DNA of 64,000 nucleotides from Xanthomonas hyacinthi (lineage in GTDB: Bacteria > Pseudomonadota > Gammaproteobacteria > Xanthomonadales > Xanthomonadaceae). Within the stretch, counting starts at the first letter, position 1. Each line of letters begins with the position of its first letter. A program made the position numbers and the translations under genes. Below are positions 47,985-57,582 of the stretch, in pieces. The notes under the pieces are model-generated. The model did not search any database. It saw only the letters and a list, made by a program, of their open reading frames with translations, and was not told the origin of the DNA. The DNA lies in contig NZ_CP043476.1 in the NCBI RefSeq assembly GCF_009769165.1, forward strand, positions 4,409,001 through 4,473,000. The letters run 5' to 3'.

Positions 47985-48833
47985 GTGACTGCGAATGGCA
48001 AGCCCGGCGCCGCTGCGCGCGCGGCGACGATCGATCCGGCGCTGCTGCTGGAGACCCAGCGCGCCTTCGATAGCGTCGCCGCCGACTACGACGGCCCGCG
48101 CGGCAACAACGAGCTGATCCAGCGCATGCGCACCACCCTGTGGGACACGGTGGCGGTGCAGGTGCCGGTCGGCGCGCGGCTGATCGACCTGGGCTGCGGC
48201 ACCGGCCTGGACGCCCACGAGTTCGCGCAGCGCGGCTATCGGGTGCTGGCCACCGACTGGTCGCCGCAGATGGTGGCGCGCACCCGGCAGCGGGCGCAGG
48301 ACCCGGCGCTGCAGGGGCGGCTCAGCGCGGCGCACGTCGGCATCCAGCAACTGGATCGCATCGACGGCGAGTTCGACGGCATGTATTCCAACTTCGGCCC
48401 GCTGAACTGCGCGCCGGACCTGCCCGCGGTCGCCGCCGAATGCGCGCGCCTGCTGCGCCGCGACGGGCGCCTGGTGTTTTCGGTGATCGGGCGCCTGTGC
48501 CCGTGGGAAGTGGGCCACTACGCGCTGCGCGGACGCTTGCGCCGCGCCGCGGTGCGCGGCGCGCGCGGGGTCACCGCGGTGGGCATGAACGGGCACACGA
48601 TCTGGACCTGGTACTACCTGCCGCGCGAGTTCTACCGCGCCTTCTCCGCGCATTTCGAACTGGAATCCTATCGCGCGCTCAGCCTGTGCCTGCCGCCGCC
48701 ATATCTGGTGGAGCACTACCGCCGCCACCCGCGCTGGGGCGAGCGCCTGGGCCGGCTGGACGATCGCATCGGCGGCTGGCCGCTGCTGCGCGACATGGGC
48801 GATCACTTCCTGATCGTGATGCGCAAGCGCTGA
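47985..48833 (+). CDS. SAM-dependent methyltransferase (class I)
   Basis: A 282-residue Rossmann-fold methyltransferase. Motif I is LIDLGCGTGLDAHEF, followed by VLATDWSPQMVARTR and GMYSNFGPLNC. A C-terminal region (TWYYLPREFYRAF) is shared with polysaccharide-locus methyltransferases. Substrate is likely a sugar or glycolipid. GTG at 47985 has GGAGA about seven bases upstream; GTG at 47979 would add two residues. First gene of the second operon. Confidence 0.82.
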   Translation: MTANGKPGAAARAATIDPALLLETQRAFDSVAADYDGPRGNNELIQRMRTTLWDTVAVQVPVGARLIDLGCGTGLDAHEFAQRGYRVLATDWSPQMVARTRQRAQDPALQGRLSAAHVGIQQLDRIDGEFDGMYSNFGPLNCAPDLPAVAAECARLLRRDGRLVFSVIGRLCPWEVGHYALRGRLRRAAVRGARGVTAVGMNGHTIWTWYYLPREFYRAFSAHFELESYRALSLCLPPPYLVEHYRRHPRWGERLGRLDDRIGGWPLLRDMGDHFLIVMRKR

Positions 48834-48836
48834 CCG

Positions 48837-50066
48837 ATGCGCACGCCTTCCGCTGCCGTCGAAACGTCTCTGTACGGCGCGCGCATCGCCACCCCGGCGG
48901 GCGCGCTGCGCGCGCCATTGGCGTTGCGCGGCGCATGCATCGCCGCCGCGCCGGCCACTGCGGCGTACCCGGTCGCGCTGCACGGGCACCTGGTGTTTCC
49001 GGGGCTGATCAATGCGCACGAGCACCTGCAGGTCAATGCGGTGCCGCCGCTGCCGCAGACCGCGCCGTTCGCCAACAGCTATGCCTGGATCGAGGCGTTC
49101 GCCGCGCATTTCCGCGACCCCGCCGTCGTCGCCGCGTTGCAACTGCCCAAAGCGCTGCGCCTGCGCCACGGCGCGCTGAAGAACCTGCTCGCCGGCGTCA
49201 CCTGCGTCGCCCAGCACGATCCGTGGCACGCCGAACTGGACGCGGCGGACTTCCCGGTCGCGCTGCTGCGCGAGTTCGGCTGGAGCTACGCCTTGCACGG
49301 TCCCGACTACGGCCCGCCGCTGGCGCAGAGCTTCGCCGCGACCGCCGCCGACCGCCCGTGGATGATCCACCTGGCCGAGGGCACCGATGCGCTCGCCGCC
49401 GGCGAACTGGCCGAACTGGACCGGCGCGGTTGCCTGGCCGGCAACAGCGTGCTGATCCACGGCGTGGGCCTGAGCGCGGCCGATATCGAGCGCGTGCTCG
49501 CCTGCGGCGCCGCCGTGGTGTGGTGCCCGTCGAGCAACCTGACGCTGCTGGGGCGCACGCTGGACCCGCGCCGGCTGTACGCCGGCGGGCGCCTGGCGCT
49601 GGGCAGCGATTCGCGCCTGAGCGGCGCGCGCGACCTGCTCGAGGAATTGCAGGTGGCCGCCGACAACGGACTGGATGCCGGGCAGGCGCTGGCACTGGCG
49701 ACCACCGCCGCGGCGCGCATCCTGCGCCTGCCCGGACGCGGCAGTCTCGCTGTCGGCAGCGCCGCGGATCTGCTGCTCGTCGGCGACCGCGGCGGCGATC
49801 CGGCGCATAGCCTGGTCGGGCTGGCGCGCAGCGCACTGCGCGCGGTGGTGCGCGACGGACGCCCGCGCATTGCCGATCCCGATTTCGCCGACTGGTTCGA
49901 GGCCACCGGCGTGGCGGCGGTGCCGGTAACGCTGGACGGCGTGCCGAAGCTGCTGGCCGCGGAACTGGCCGACCCGGCGTTGCTCGCGCTCGAACCTGGG
50001 CTGGAGCTGCAAGGCGATGCGCTTCGCACGACCGAGCCGTCCGCCCTGCAGGTACGCCGCGCATGA
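48837..50066 (+). CDS. Amidohydrolase-superfamily enzyme
   Basis: A 409-residue metal-dependent TIM-barrel hydrolase of the cytosine deaminase/TrzN-like branch. Visible metal ligands: NAHEHLQ (H-x-H), HLAEGTD, LIHGVGL and GSDSRLSG; a DLLLVGD composite beta domain closes the protein. Finding such an enzyme in a polysaccharide locus is unusual. It may deacylate, deaminate or hydrolyse a modified sugar or its donor. It is three bases after the methyltransferase and overlaps the next gene by four. Confidence 0.8.
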   Translation: MRTPSAAVETSLYGARIATPAGALRAPLALRGACIAAAPATAAYPVALHGHLVFPGLINAHEHLQVNAVPPLPQTAPFANSYAWIEAFAAHFRDPAVVAALQLPKALRLRHGALKNLLAGVTCVAQHDPWHAELDAADFPVALLREFGWSYALHGPDYGPPLAQSFAATAADRPWMIHLAEGTDALAAGELAELDRRGCLAGNSVLIHGVGLSAADIERVLACGAAVVWCPSSNLTLLGRTLDPRRLYAGGRLALGSDSRLSGARDLLEELQVAADNGLDAGQALALATTAAARILRLPGRGSLAVGSAADLLLVGDRGGDPAHSLVGLARSALRAVVRDGRPRIADPDFADWFEATGVAAVPVTLDGVPKLLAAELADPALLALEPGLELQGDALRTTEPSALQVRRA

Positions 50067-50761
50067 GCGCCGTGCCGATCCTGGACCCGTTCGAGGCGTA
50101 TGCGCTGTGGGCGGCGAGCTATCCGGCGCACGCGCACAACCCGGTGATGCAGGCCGAGCAGCGCGCCATGCTGGCGCTGCTGCCGCCCGCGCTGCACGGC
50201 CAGCGCGTGCTCGATGCCGGCTGCGGCAGCGGACGCTATCTGCTGCATGCGCTGGAGCGCCACGCCGCGCACGCCACCGGCGTGGACCTGTCGCCGCAGA
50301 TGCTCAGCCGCGCCGCGCGCGAACTGGATGCGGCCGGCGCCGGCAATCGCTACACGTTGTGCGAAGGCAGCCTGGATGCACTGCCGGTGGCCGATGCCAG
50401 CGCCGACCTGAGCATCTGTGCCCTGGTCGTCGGGCATCTGCCGCAGTTGCTGCCGGCGCTGGCCGAACTGCGCCGCGCCACCCGCCCGGGCGGCAGCCTG
50501 CTGTGCAGCGACGTGCACCCGATCGGCCACGCGCTGGGCTGGAAGCGCGATTTCAAGGCGGACGGCCAGCGCTACGCGGTGCGCCATACCCAGCACCTCT
50601 ACAGCCACTGGCATGCGGCCTGCGCCGCGCTCGGGCTGGCGATCGAAGCGGTGCACGAACCGATGCTCGATCCTGCCGACATTCCCGCCGGCGCGCACTT
50701 CGATCCTGCCGCGCTGCAGGTTCCGGTGGCGCTGGTGTTGCGGCTGCGGCGCCTGCCGTGA
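50063..50761 (+). CDS. SAM-dependent methyltransferase (UbiE/UPF-type)
   Basis: A 232-residue class I methyltransferase: motif I VLDAGCGSGRYLLHAL, then ATGVDLSPQMLSRAAREL and a hydrophobic VGHLPQLLPALAELRRATRPGG-type motif III/IV region. The second methyltransferase of the operon, it is dissimilar to the first. ATGA overlap with the amidohydrolase. Confidence 0.82.
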   Translation: MSAVPILDPFEAYALWAASYPAHAHNPVMQAEQRAMLALLPPALHGQRVLDAGCGSGRYLLHALERHAAHATGVDLSPQMLSRAARELDAAGAGNRYTLCEGSLDALPVADASADLSICALVVGHLPQLLPALAELRRATRPGGSLLCSDVHPIGHALGWKRDFKADGQRYAVRHTQHLYSHWHAACAALGLAIEAVHEPMLDPADIPAGAHFDPAALQVPVALVLRLRRLP

Positions 50762-50784
50762 ACCTTGCCTTGCGATCTCCTTCC

Positions 50785-52296
50785 ATGCCTTCCAGACCGA
50801 ACACGCTGCTGGTCAATCCGACCATCACCTCGCGCGGCAACGCCCGCTTTCCGCTGGCGCTGCTGAACCTGGCCGCGGCGCTGGACCGCAGCGGCGACAG
50901 CCGCATCATCGACGGCAACGTCGACCGCGGTTTCATCGACAGCGCCTTGCAGGCGTTGCAGGAACAGCGCTACGACGCGGTTGGCATCAGCGTCATGGGC
51001 GGGCCACAGATCGCGCCGTCGATCGCGCTGTCCACCGCGATCCGCGAACGCTTCCCGGCCATGCCGATCGTCTGGGGCGGCTATTTCCCGACGCTGTACA
51101 CCGACACCGCGCTGAGCGCGCCGTATGTGGACTATGCGATCCGCGCGCAGGGCGAGGACACGCTGCCGGAACTGGTCGCGGCGTTGCGCGGCGAGGGTCC
51201 CGACTTGGCGCAGATCGACGGGCTGTCGTGGAAACAGGACGGCGCGATCGTACACAACCGCAATCGCGGTTTCGGCCGCGGCGAGGCGGCGCCGGCGCTG
51301 CCGTACGCAAAGCTCGGCGACCCGCGCCGCTATCTCGGCCGCAGCTTCCTCGGCCGCCGCACCGCCTCGCACCAGGCCGCACTCGGCTGCCGTTTCCGCT
51401 GCACCTTCTGCGGGGTGGCGGCGATGTTCGGCGGCGCCACCGCGCTGCCCACCGCGGCGCGGCTGGAGCGCGAGCTGCGCTATCTGAAAGAGGAACTGGG
51501 CGCCGATTCGATCCAGTTCTTCGACCACAACTTCTTCGACCGCGAGGCGGAGATGATCCCGCTACTGGAGGTCATGGCCAAGCTGGAGATGCCGTGGTGG
51601 TGCTATGCGCGCGCCGACGCGCTGCTCAACCTGTCCGAGAGCACCTGGACGCTGGTACGCAAGAGCCGGCTGCGCATGGCCTACATCGGTGCCGAATCGC
51701 CGAGCGGGGCGATGCTGAAGGAAATCCGCAAGGGCACGCGCCCGGACCAGACCCTGCAGGTGGCCGAGCTGTGCCGGCGCAACGGGGTGATCCCGGAACT
51801 GTCGTTCATGGTCGCGCCGCCGCAGGACACCGTGCACGAGACCGAGCAGACCTTCGAGTTCATCCGCGAACTCAAGCAGATCAATCCGCAGTCGGAAATC
51901 ATCGTCTACGTGTACACGCCGCTGCCGGAAGCCAGCCGTCACGAGAAGGATCGCGGCAAGCGCGCATCGATGCCGCTGCGCGACCTGCACGGCGCGCCGG
52001 TGGTGTTCCCGCGCACGCCGGAGGAGTGGACCCAGCCGCAATGGGTGGACTACGCCTGCCACGCCGATGCGCCCTGGCTCGACGATGCGCTGCGCCAGCG
52101 CATCCGCGACTTCGTCACCGTCCTGGGTTGCCGCTATCCCACCGCGCAGGACCTGCGCTCGCCGCGCTGGGCCAAGCGCGGCCTCAGTGCGATGGCGGCG
52201 TGGCGCTACCGTTACCGGCGCTACGACCGCCCGTGGGAACTGAACTTCGCCAATTGGCTGGTGCGCCTGCGCCGGCCGCAGGTCTCCGGAATCTAG
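50785..52296 (+). CDS. B12-binding-domain radical SAM protein
   Basis: A 503-residue class B-type radical SAM enzyme. The N-terminal cobalamin-binding-like domain (about 1-140; VGISVMGGPQIAPS, IVWGGYFPTL) is followed by the radical SAM barrel with the iron-sulfur motif CRFRCTFC (about 205-212), then IQFFDHNFFDRE and a C-terminal helical domain. Family members methylate unactivated carbon or phosphorus. The start is the ATG at 50785; a GTG at 50758 overlapping the previous stop would add nine residues. Confidence 0.85.
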   Translation: MPSRPNTLLVNPTITSRGNARFPLALLNLAAALDRSGDSRIIDGNVDRGFIDSALQALQEQRYDAVGISVMGGPQIAPSIALSTAIRERFPAMPIVWGGYFPTLYTDTALSAPYVDYAIRAQGEDTLPELVAALRGEGPDLAQIDGLSWKQDGAIVHNRNRGFGRGEAAPALPYAKLGDPRRYLGRSFLGRRTASHQAALGCRFRCTFCGVAAMFGGATALPTAARLERELRYLKEELGADSIQFFDHNFFDREAEMIPLLEVMAKLEMPWWCYARADALLNLSESTWTLVRKSRLRMAYIGAESPSGAMLKEIRKGTRPDQTLQVAELCRRNGVIPELSFMVAPPQDTVHETEQTFEFIRELKQINPQSEIIVYVYTPLPEASRHEKDRGKRASMPLRDLHGAPVVFPRTPEEWTQPQWVDYACHADAPWLDDALRQRIRDFVTVLGCRYPTAQDLRSPRWAKRGLSAMAAWRYRYRRYDRPWELNFANWLVRLRRPQVSGI

Positions 52297-52322
52297 GCGT
52301 GGCGCATCCTGGCGGCAAACCC

Positions 52323-53447
52323 ATGCACGTGGTGCAGATCAATTTCGTCCCGGTACCGCCGGAATTGGCGCCGGCGCAGGTGTTCGCGCACTGGCCGACG
52401 TTGGCCGACATCTCCGAAGCGGTGGGCGGCACCGGCACCCGCGTGTCGGTGATCCAGGCCGCCGCCGCATCGGAGCAACTGCTGCGCAACGGCGTGGAGT
52501 ACCACTTCGCCGACCCCGGCAACGCCGGCACCAGCAGCCGCGCGCGGCGCATCGCCGGCATCGTGCACGCGCTCGGCGCCGACGTGGTCCACGTGCACGG
52601 CCTGGAGTTCGCGCGCGAGGCCTGCGCGATGGCGCGGCAGTTGCCGCAGGTACCGATCCTGCTGCAGGACCATGCCAACCGCCCGCCACGCTGGTGGCGC
52701 CGCTCGCAGTGGCGGCAGTGGTACGCCGCCGCAGCGGGCATCGCCTTCACCTCGCTCGATCTGGCACGCGCGTTCGTGCATGCCGGGCTGTTCGCACCGT
52801 CCACCCGCTTGTTCGCGATCCCCGAATCCAGCTGCCGCTTCACCCCCGGCGATCGCGCCCAGGCACGGCGCGATAGCGGCTTGCACGGCGCGCCCTGCGT
52901 GCTCTGGGTCGGCCATCTGAGCGCCGGCAAGGATCCGCTGACCGTGCTCGACGGCGTGGCCCGCGCCGCCGCGCGGCTGCCCGGACTGCAGCTGTTCTGC
53001 GCGTTCGGCAGCGCGCCGTTGCTGGAGGCGGTGCAGCACCGCGTGCAGCAGGATCCGCGTCTGCGTGGGCGCGTGCATCTGCTCGGCAAGGTCGAGCATG
53101 CGCAGGTGCAGACGCTGATGCGCGCGGCGGATCTGTTCGTGTCGGGCAGCCTTGCCGAGAGCTGCGGCTACGCGGCGCTGGAAGCCTTCGCCTGCGGCAC
53201 GTTGCCGGTGCTGACCGACATTCCGGCGTTCCGCGCGCTCACCGACTGCGGCCGCGTCGGCGAACTGTGGCCGTGCGGCGATGCCGGCCTGCTCGCCGAG
53301 GCGCTGGTGCATGCCGCCGCCGAACGGCCGTCGCCGGCGCAGGTCCGCGCCCATTTCGATGCGCAGCTGTCGTTCGCCGCGGTGGGCCGGCGCTGGTCGC
53401 GCGCCTATGCGCAGCTGCTGGAGCAACCCGCACGGAACGACGCATGA
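52323..53447 (+). CDS. Glycosyltransferase family 4
   Basis: A 374-residue GT-B enzyme. N-terminal acceptor domain (SEAVGGTGTRVSVIQ; DVVHVHGLEFAREACAMA) and C-terminal donor domain with VLWVGHLSAGKDPLTVLDGV and the E-x7-E region SLAESCGYAALEAFACGTLPV. The ATG at 52323 begins the beta strand MHVVQINF; a GTG at 52299 is possible. Overlaps the next glycosyltransferase by four bases. Confidence 0.88.
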   Translation: MHVVQINFVPVPPELAPAQVFAHWPTLADISEAVGGTGTRVSVIQAAAASEQLLRNGVEYHFADPGNAGTSSRARRIAGIVHALGADVVHVHGLEFAREACAMARQLPQVPILLQDHANRPPRWWRRSQWRQWYAAAAGIAFTSLDLARAFVHAGLFAPSTRLFAIPESSCRFTPGDRAQARRDSGLHGAPCVLWVGHLSAGKDPLTVLDGVARAAARLPGLQLFCAFGSAPLLEAVQHRVQQDPRLRGRVHLLGKVEHAQVQTLMRAADLFVSGSLAESCGYAALEAFACGTLPVLTDIPAFRALTDCGRVGELWPCGDAGLLAEALVHAAAERPSPAQVRAHFDAQLSFAAVGRRWSRAYAQLLEQPARNDA

Positions 53448-54550
53448 AGCTGGCGCTGGTGGTGCCCGGCGGGGTCGATCGCAGCGGCGAATACCGGGTG
53501 ATCCCGGTGCTGCTGACCCTGATCGAACGCCTGGCGCGCAGCCACGAGGTGCATGTGTTCGTGCTGCACCAGGAGCCTGCGCCGGCGTGCTGGGAGTTGC
53601 TCGGCGCGCGCATCCACAACATCGGCGATGGCCGCACCCGCCTGCGCGCGGTCGCCGCGATCCGCGCCGAGCATCGGCAGGCGCCGTTCGACCTGGTGCA
53701 ATCGATCTTCTCCGGCCATTGCAGCCTGATCGCGGTGGCCGCCGCGCGCCTGCTGCGGCGGCCGAGCCTGGTGCACATCGCCGGCGGCGAACTGGTCGCG
53801 CTGCATGCCATCGGCTACGGCGGGCGGCGCAAATGGCAGGGGCGGCTGCGCGAGGCGCTGGTACTTCGGCTGGCGAACGCGGTCACCGCGGCGAGTACGC
53901 CGATCGTCGATGCGGTGCGGGCGCTGGGCATCGCCGCCGAACGCGTGCCGCTGGGCGTGGACCTGCGCGCCTGGCCGCAGCGCGAGCCGCGCCGGCGCGA
54001 TGGCGGCATCGCCCGCTTGCTGCACGTGGCCAGCCTCAACCGGGTCAAGGACCAGCCGACACTGCTGCGCGCACTGGCGGCGCTGGCGCGTGCCGGGGTG
54101 GCGTTCCGCATCGACATCGTCGGCGTGGACACGCTCGACGGCGAAATGCAGCGCCTGGTCGCGCAGCTCGGGCTGTCGCAGCAGGTGCGCTTCCTCGGTT
54201 TCAAGACCCAGCGCGAACTGCGCCCGCTGGTGGAGGCCGCCGATCTGCTGGTGCTGTCGTCGCTGCACGAAGCCGGGCCGATGGTGTTGCTGGAAGCGGC
54301 GGTGGCCGGCGTGCCCACCGTCGGCACCGGGGTAGGGCACCTGCTGGAATGGGCGCCGTCGGCGGCGCTGGCGGTGCCGGTCGGCGACTGGGCCGGCCTG
54401 GCCGAAGCCTTGCGCCAGGTCCTCGCCGACGACGAACTGCGCCTGCGCCTGGCCTGGTCCGCGCAATGCCGCGCGGTGCGCGAGGATGCCGACCATACCG
54501 TGCGCAGTTTCAACACGCTGTACCGGCGGCTGTGTCCGCAGAGCGCGTGA
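53444..54550 (+). CDS. Glycosyltransferase family 4
   Basis: A 368-residue GT-B enzyme, distinct from its upstream neighbour. The donor domain shows LLHVASLNRVKDQPTLLRAL and the E-x7-E element HEAGPMVLLEAAVAGVPTVG. It ends the second operon and is followed by a long inverted repeat that separates it from convergent genes. Confidence 0.88.
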   Translation: MKLALVVPGGVDRSGEYRVIPVLLTLIERLARSHEVHVFVLHQEPAPACWELLGARIHNIGDGRTRLRAVAAIRAEHRQAPFDLVQSIFSGHCSLIAVAAARLLRRPSLVHIAGGELVALHAIGYGGRRKWQGRLREALVLRLANAVTAASTPIVDAVRALGIAAERVPLGVDLRAWPQREPRRRDGGIARLLHVASLNRVKDQPTLLRALAALARAGVAFRIDIVGVDTLDGEMQRLVAQLGLSQQVRFLGFKTQRELRPLVEAADLLVLSSLHEAGPMVLLEAAVAGVPTVGTGVGHLLEWAPSAALAVPVGDWAGLAEALRQVLADDELRLRLAWSAQCRAVREDADHTVRSFNTLYRRLCPQSA

Positions 54551-54565
54551 GCAAACGTATCCAAC

Positions 54566-54631
54566 GTAGGAGCGGCTTCAGCCGCGACAGGCATTACCGA
54601 TAGCGTCTGTCGCGGCTGAAGCCGCTCCTAC
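54566..54631. repeat. Perfect 25-base inverted repeat, xanthomonad intergenic type
   Basis: The arm at 54566-54590 begins GTAGGAGCGGCTTCAGCC and the arm at 54607-54631 is its exact reverse complement; the loop is 16 bases. Each arm also contains the smaller palindrome GCGGC-ttca-GCCGC. It fills the gap between two convergent genes, directly abutting the stop of the minus-strand gene, and may act as a terminator for both. Confidence 0.85.
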
Positions 54632-55921
54632 CTAGCGCGGCGCATATCCCTGCAAGGCACTGCGCACCGCATACAGCGTATCCATGCGCGGTACCGGCCG
54701 CAGCAGGCGCAGCAGCACGCGCCGCCGCTGCGACAGCGCGACCCAGGATTGGCCCTGCAACCACAGCTGGGTGCGGATCATGTCGGTGCGCTCCTGCCGG
54801 CTTTCCTGCGAGGGTTGCAGCCGTTGCCGCAGATAACGCACGACCTCGCCGAGCGAGCGCGCCCATTCGATGCCGGGCAACGCCGGCAACCATAGCTGCG
54901 AGCACGAGGCGCGAGTCAGGTCGAGTCGGCTGGAGACCAGCCGCAGCAGCGGCGGGCACTGCGCGCGCAACCGTGCCAACACCGCCTGCGGAATCGCCGT
55001 GCGGTAGTAACGCAGCACCAGCTGCAGCGGCGGCAACGCCCACCACGGCGCGCCATCGGCGTCGTCGCACAGTACCTGCCAATCCTTGGCGGTCATCCGT
55101 GTGGCCAGCAGCGAGATGTCGTGCAGATGCATCAGCCGCAGGCTGCGGCTGCAGATGCCGCCGGCCGCGTGCAGCAGCAGATGGCTCATCAGCGCGCCGT
55201 TGGAGGGGTACGGATTCAGTCCCGGGCGGCTGTGGCGCGGGAATATCCGCTCGCTGATGTCGACCGTGGCCTGCGGCAACCGCTCCTGGATGCGCAGGTG
55301 CAGCTCGATGTTGATCGGCGTATCGCGATGCTCGCCCAGGCCGGCGACCGGCTGCGCTTCGGCAGGGCGGAAGGTCTGGTGCTTCCACTGCGCGAACTCG
55401 GCCACGTAGCCGAGTTCCTGAAGCAACGTACCCACCTGCGCGGCGTCTTCGCCGCGCACCAGCAGGTCGATGTCGGCCATCGGCCGGTCGCCAGGCAGGT
55501 ACAGGCCTTGTGCGTGCAAGGCCGCGCCCTTCAGCGGCACGATCGCCACGCCGGCGGCCTGCGCCAGCGTATCGATCCGCTCGAGCAGCGCGGCGATGCG
55601 CCGATAGCGGTGGGCGACGTGCTCGCGCTGCTCGGCCAGGAACGCGCTCCAGTCGCGATCGGGCCACACCGACAGCCGGCTCAGCAACGGCGCGATGCCA
55701 TGCGCGGCGGTCGCCGCCGCCGCCAGCCGCCATTGCAGCCGGTTCCATTGCGGCATCGCATTGCCCGGCCGCGCCAGCTCGCGCGCCAGGGTTTCGGTCG
55801 CCAGCCGCAAGCCGCTGCCGACCTGCTTCAACGCAGGCTGCGTCGCACGCTCGGCAAGCGGATCGATAAAAGGATCGGCGGAGGAGGGCGCATGCGCTTG
55901 CGGCGTCGCATGCGCGCTCAT
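54632..55921 (-). CDS. Nucleotidyltransferase-family protein (PF14907-like)
   Basis: A 429-residue protein with the signature of uncharacterised nucleotidyltransferases: PLKGAALHAQGLY, then GDRPMADIDLLV with the metal-binding D-x-D. Relatives are found next to HprK-like kinases and ABC exporters in lasso-peptide clusters (PadeN type) and exosortase-linked loci. It overlaps the radical SAM gene by four bases. Its stop touches the large inverted repeat. Confidence 0.82.
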   Translation of the reverse strand: MSAHATPQAHAPSSADPFIDPLAERATQPALKQVGSGLRLATETLARELARPGNAMPQWNRLQWRLAAAATAAHGIAPLLSRLSVWPDRDWSAFLAEQREHVAHRYRRIAALLERIDTLAQAAGVAIVPLKGAALHAQGLYLPGDRPMADIDLLVRGEDAAQVGTLLQELGYVAEFAQWKHQTFRPAEAQPVAGLGEHRDTPINIELHLRIQERLPQATVDISERIFPRHSRPGLNPYPSNGALMSHLLLHAAGGICSRSLRLMHLHDISLLATRMTAKDWQVLCDDADGAPWWALPPLQLVLRYYRTAIPQAVLARLRAQCPPLLRLVSSRLDLTRASCSQLWLPALPGIEWARSLGEVVRYLRQRLQPSQESRQERTDMIRTQLWLQGQSWVALSQRRRVLLRLLRPVPRMDTLYAVRSALQGYAPR

Positions 55922-57414
55922 TGGCGTTGCAGCAGCGGGATGCGGTGGCCGGAGGCAGTGGCTGCGGCCGGCATGGCGGCAGCGGTCCGGTGTTGGCCTT
56001 CGCTGGCGATCAGCGCCTCCCATTGCGCGTCCAGTGCGGCCCAGTCCTGCGCGTAGTCGTGCGGCGCGCGCGTGGCCTCGCTGCGCTGCAGGTCCACCTG
56101 CCGATGCAGCAGATCGCGCACCCGCCGGTAGAACTCCGAGTCGTAGGCGCCATGGAACATCATCGCCAGGTCATCGCTGTCCTGCCAATGGGTCTTGCGA
56201 CCGAGCTGGTTCTTCACCTGCTGGTAGAACTTGGTGCCCGGCAGCGGATACGACACGCTGACGCCGATGTCGTCCGGGCGCGCCGTCGCCACCAGCGCAC
56301 GGGTGGCGAGGATGTCGTCCAGTTGCTCGTCCAGGTAGCCGAGCTGCAGGAAGAAACCGACGCGGATACCGTGCGCGCCCAGGCGCTGGCGGGCGGCGAT
56401 CACGTCCTCCACCGCGGTGCCCTTGGTCATCTTGTCGAGGATGCGCTGGCTGCCGCTTTCCGCGCCGATCCACGCTTCCGCGCAACCGGCGCGGGCCAGC
56501 GCGGCCGCCATGCGCTCACTGCCGAGATCGGCGCGGGTCTGGATGGTGAACGGGATCGAGCCATCGGCCGCGGCCAGCACCGCGGCGAATTCTTCCACCC
56601 ACTCGATGTGGAAGCCGAAGATGTCGTCGGCCATCCAGATGTGATCCGGGGCGAAGGTGCGCTTGAGGTGGATCATTTCCGCGGCCACTTCCGGCGCGCT
56701 GCGGCGCTTGTAGTGGTTGCCCCAGATCGGCTTGGCGCACCAGTTGCAGCGGAACGGGCAGCCGCGCGAAGCCGCCATGTTCAGGCTGAAATAGCCGTGC
56801 CGCTGCAACCACAGGCGCCGGTAACGCTCGATATCGACCAGATCCCAGGCGGCCAGGCCGGACAGCCGCGGATCCGGCGGCCGTGCGCCGATCTGCGCGC
56901 GCTTGAGCTGCGGCAGCGCGGCGGTGGCGATATCGGCCACGTCCGCCACCCAGGCCGCGGCGTCGATGTCGGGCGTTTGCTGCAGCCGCTCGACCAGTTC
57001 CAGCAGCGCGGCGATGCCTTCGCCGATCAGTACCGCGTGCGCGCCGGCAGCGAGAAACACCTCGGGATGGTCGGACGCGTCGGAGCCGGCCACGATCACC
57101 CGGCTACCGCCGGCACGCGCCTCGGCGATCATCCGGCAGGCGGCTTCGCGCATCCGGGTCAGGCACATCTTGGTCAGGAAATTGAAGTTGTCCTCGTAGA
57201 ACACCACCAGGTCCGGCTGCGCCGCGCGCAACGAGGTCTGGTAGTCCTCCACGCCATCGGCCAGCATCGCGTCGAACAGCGCCACCTCGTGCCCGTGCCG
57301 GCGCAGCAGCGTGGCCACCTGCAGCGTGGCCAGCGGCGGATACGGCTTGCCGCGTTCCCATTGCTTGGGGTCGTAGCGCAGGAAATAGGAGTGGCTGACC
57401 TGGATCTTTGGCAT
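55918..57414 (-). CDS. B12-binding-domain radical SAM protein (second copy)
   Basis: A 498-residue protein, distinct from the one at 50785. N-terminal cobalamin-domain-like region (LLRRHGHEVALFDAML, HAVLIGEGI), radical SAM motif CPFRCNWC at about residues 222-229, ADDIFGFHIEWVEEF, and AWIGAESGSQRILDKM typical of B12-type family members. It starts the operon with the nucleotidyltransferase and is divergent from the HprK-like gene. MPKIQVSHSYF at 57414 is the natural start. Confidence 0.85.
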   Translation of the reverse strand: MPKIQVSHSYFLRYDPKQWERGKPYPPLATLQVATLLRRHGHEVALFDAMLADGVEDYQTSLRAAQPDLVVFYEDNFNFLTKMCLTRMREAACRMIAEARAGGSRVIVAGSDASDHPEVFLAAGAHAVLIGEGIAALLELVERLQQTPDIDAAAWVADVADIATAALPQLKRAQIGARPPDPRLSGLAAWDLVDIERYRRLWLQRHGYFSLNMAASRGCPFRCNWCAKPIWGNHYKRRSAPEVAAEMIHLKRTFAPDHIWMADDIFGFHIEWVEEFAAVLAAADGSIPFTIQTRADLGSERMAAALARAGCAEAWIGAESGSQRILDKMTKGTAVEDVIAARQRLGAHGIRVGFFLQLGYLDEQLDDILATRALVATARPDDIGVSVSYPLPGTKFYQQVKNQLGRKTHWQDSDDLAMMFHGAYDSEFYRRVRDLLHRQVDLQRSEATRAPHDYAQDWAALDAQWEALIASEGQHRTAAAMPAAATASGHRIPLLQRQ

Positions 57415-57496
57415 CGGCGGAAGGGTCTCGTTCGGCGCCGGCAACGGATGCCGCGGCGCATGCAGCAGTGGCCGCGCACAGGTGGCCGTGCCGTAA

Positions 57497-57522
57497 GTGC
57501 CGCCGGCGCCTTCTTTGGTTGT
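57497..57522 (-). promoter_or_regulatory. ECF promoter-like motif, site 5 (radical SAM operon)
   Basis: Minus strand: ACAACCAAA, 13 bases, GCAC followed by TTACG, about 80 bases upstream of the radical SAM start. Same spacing as the others, divergent from site 3. Confidence 0.5.
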
Positions 57523-57582
57523 GCGCGATGCGCCGGCGCATCGTCGCCCGCGGCCACCGGCGCAGCGCGGCTGCTGCCGCGC

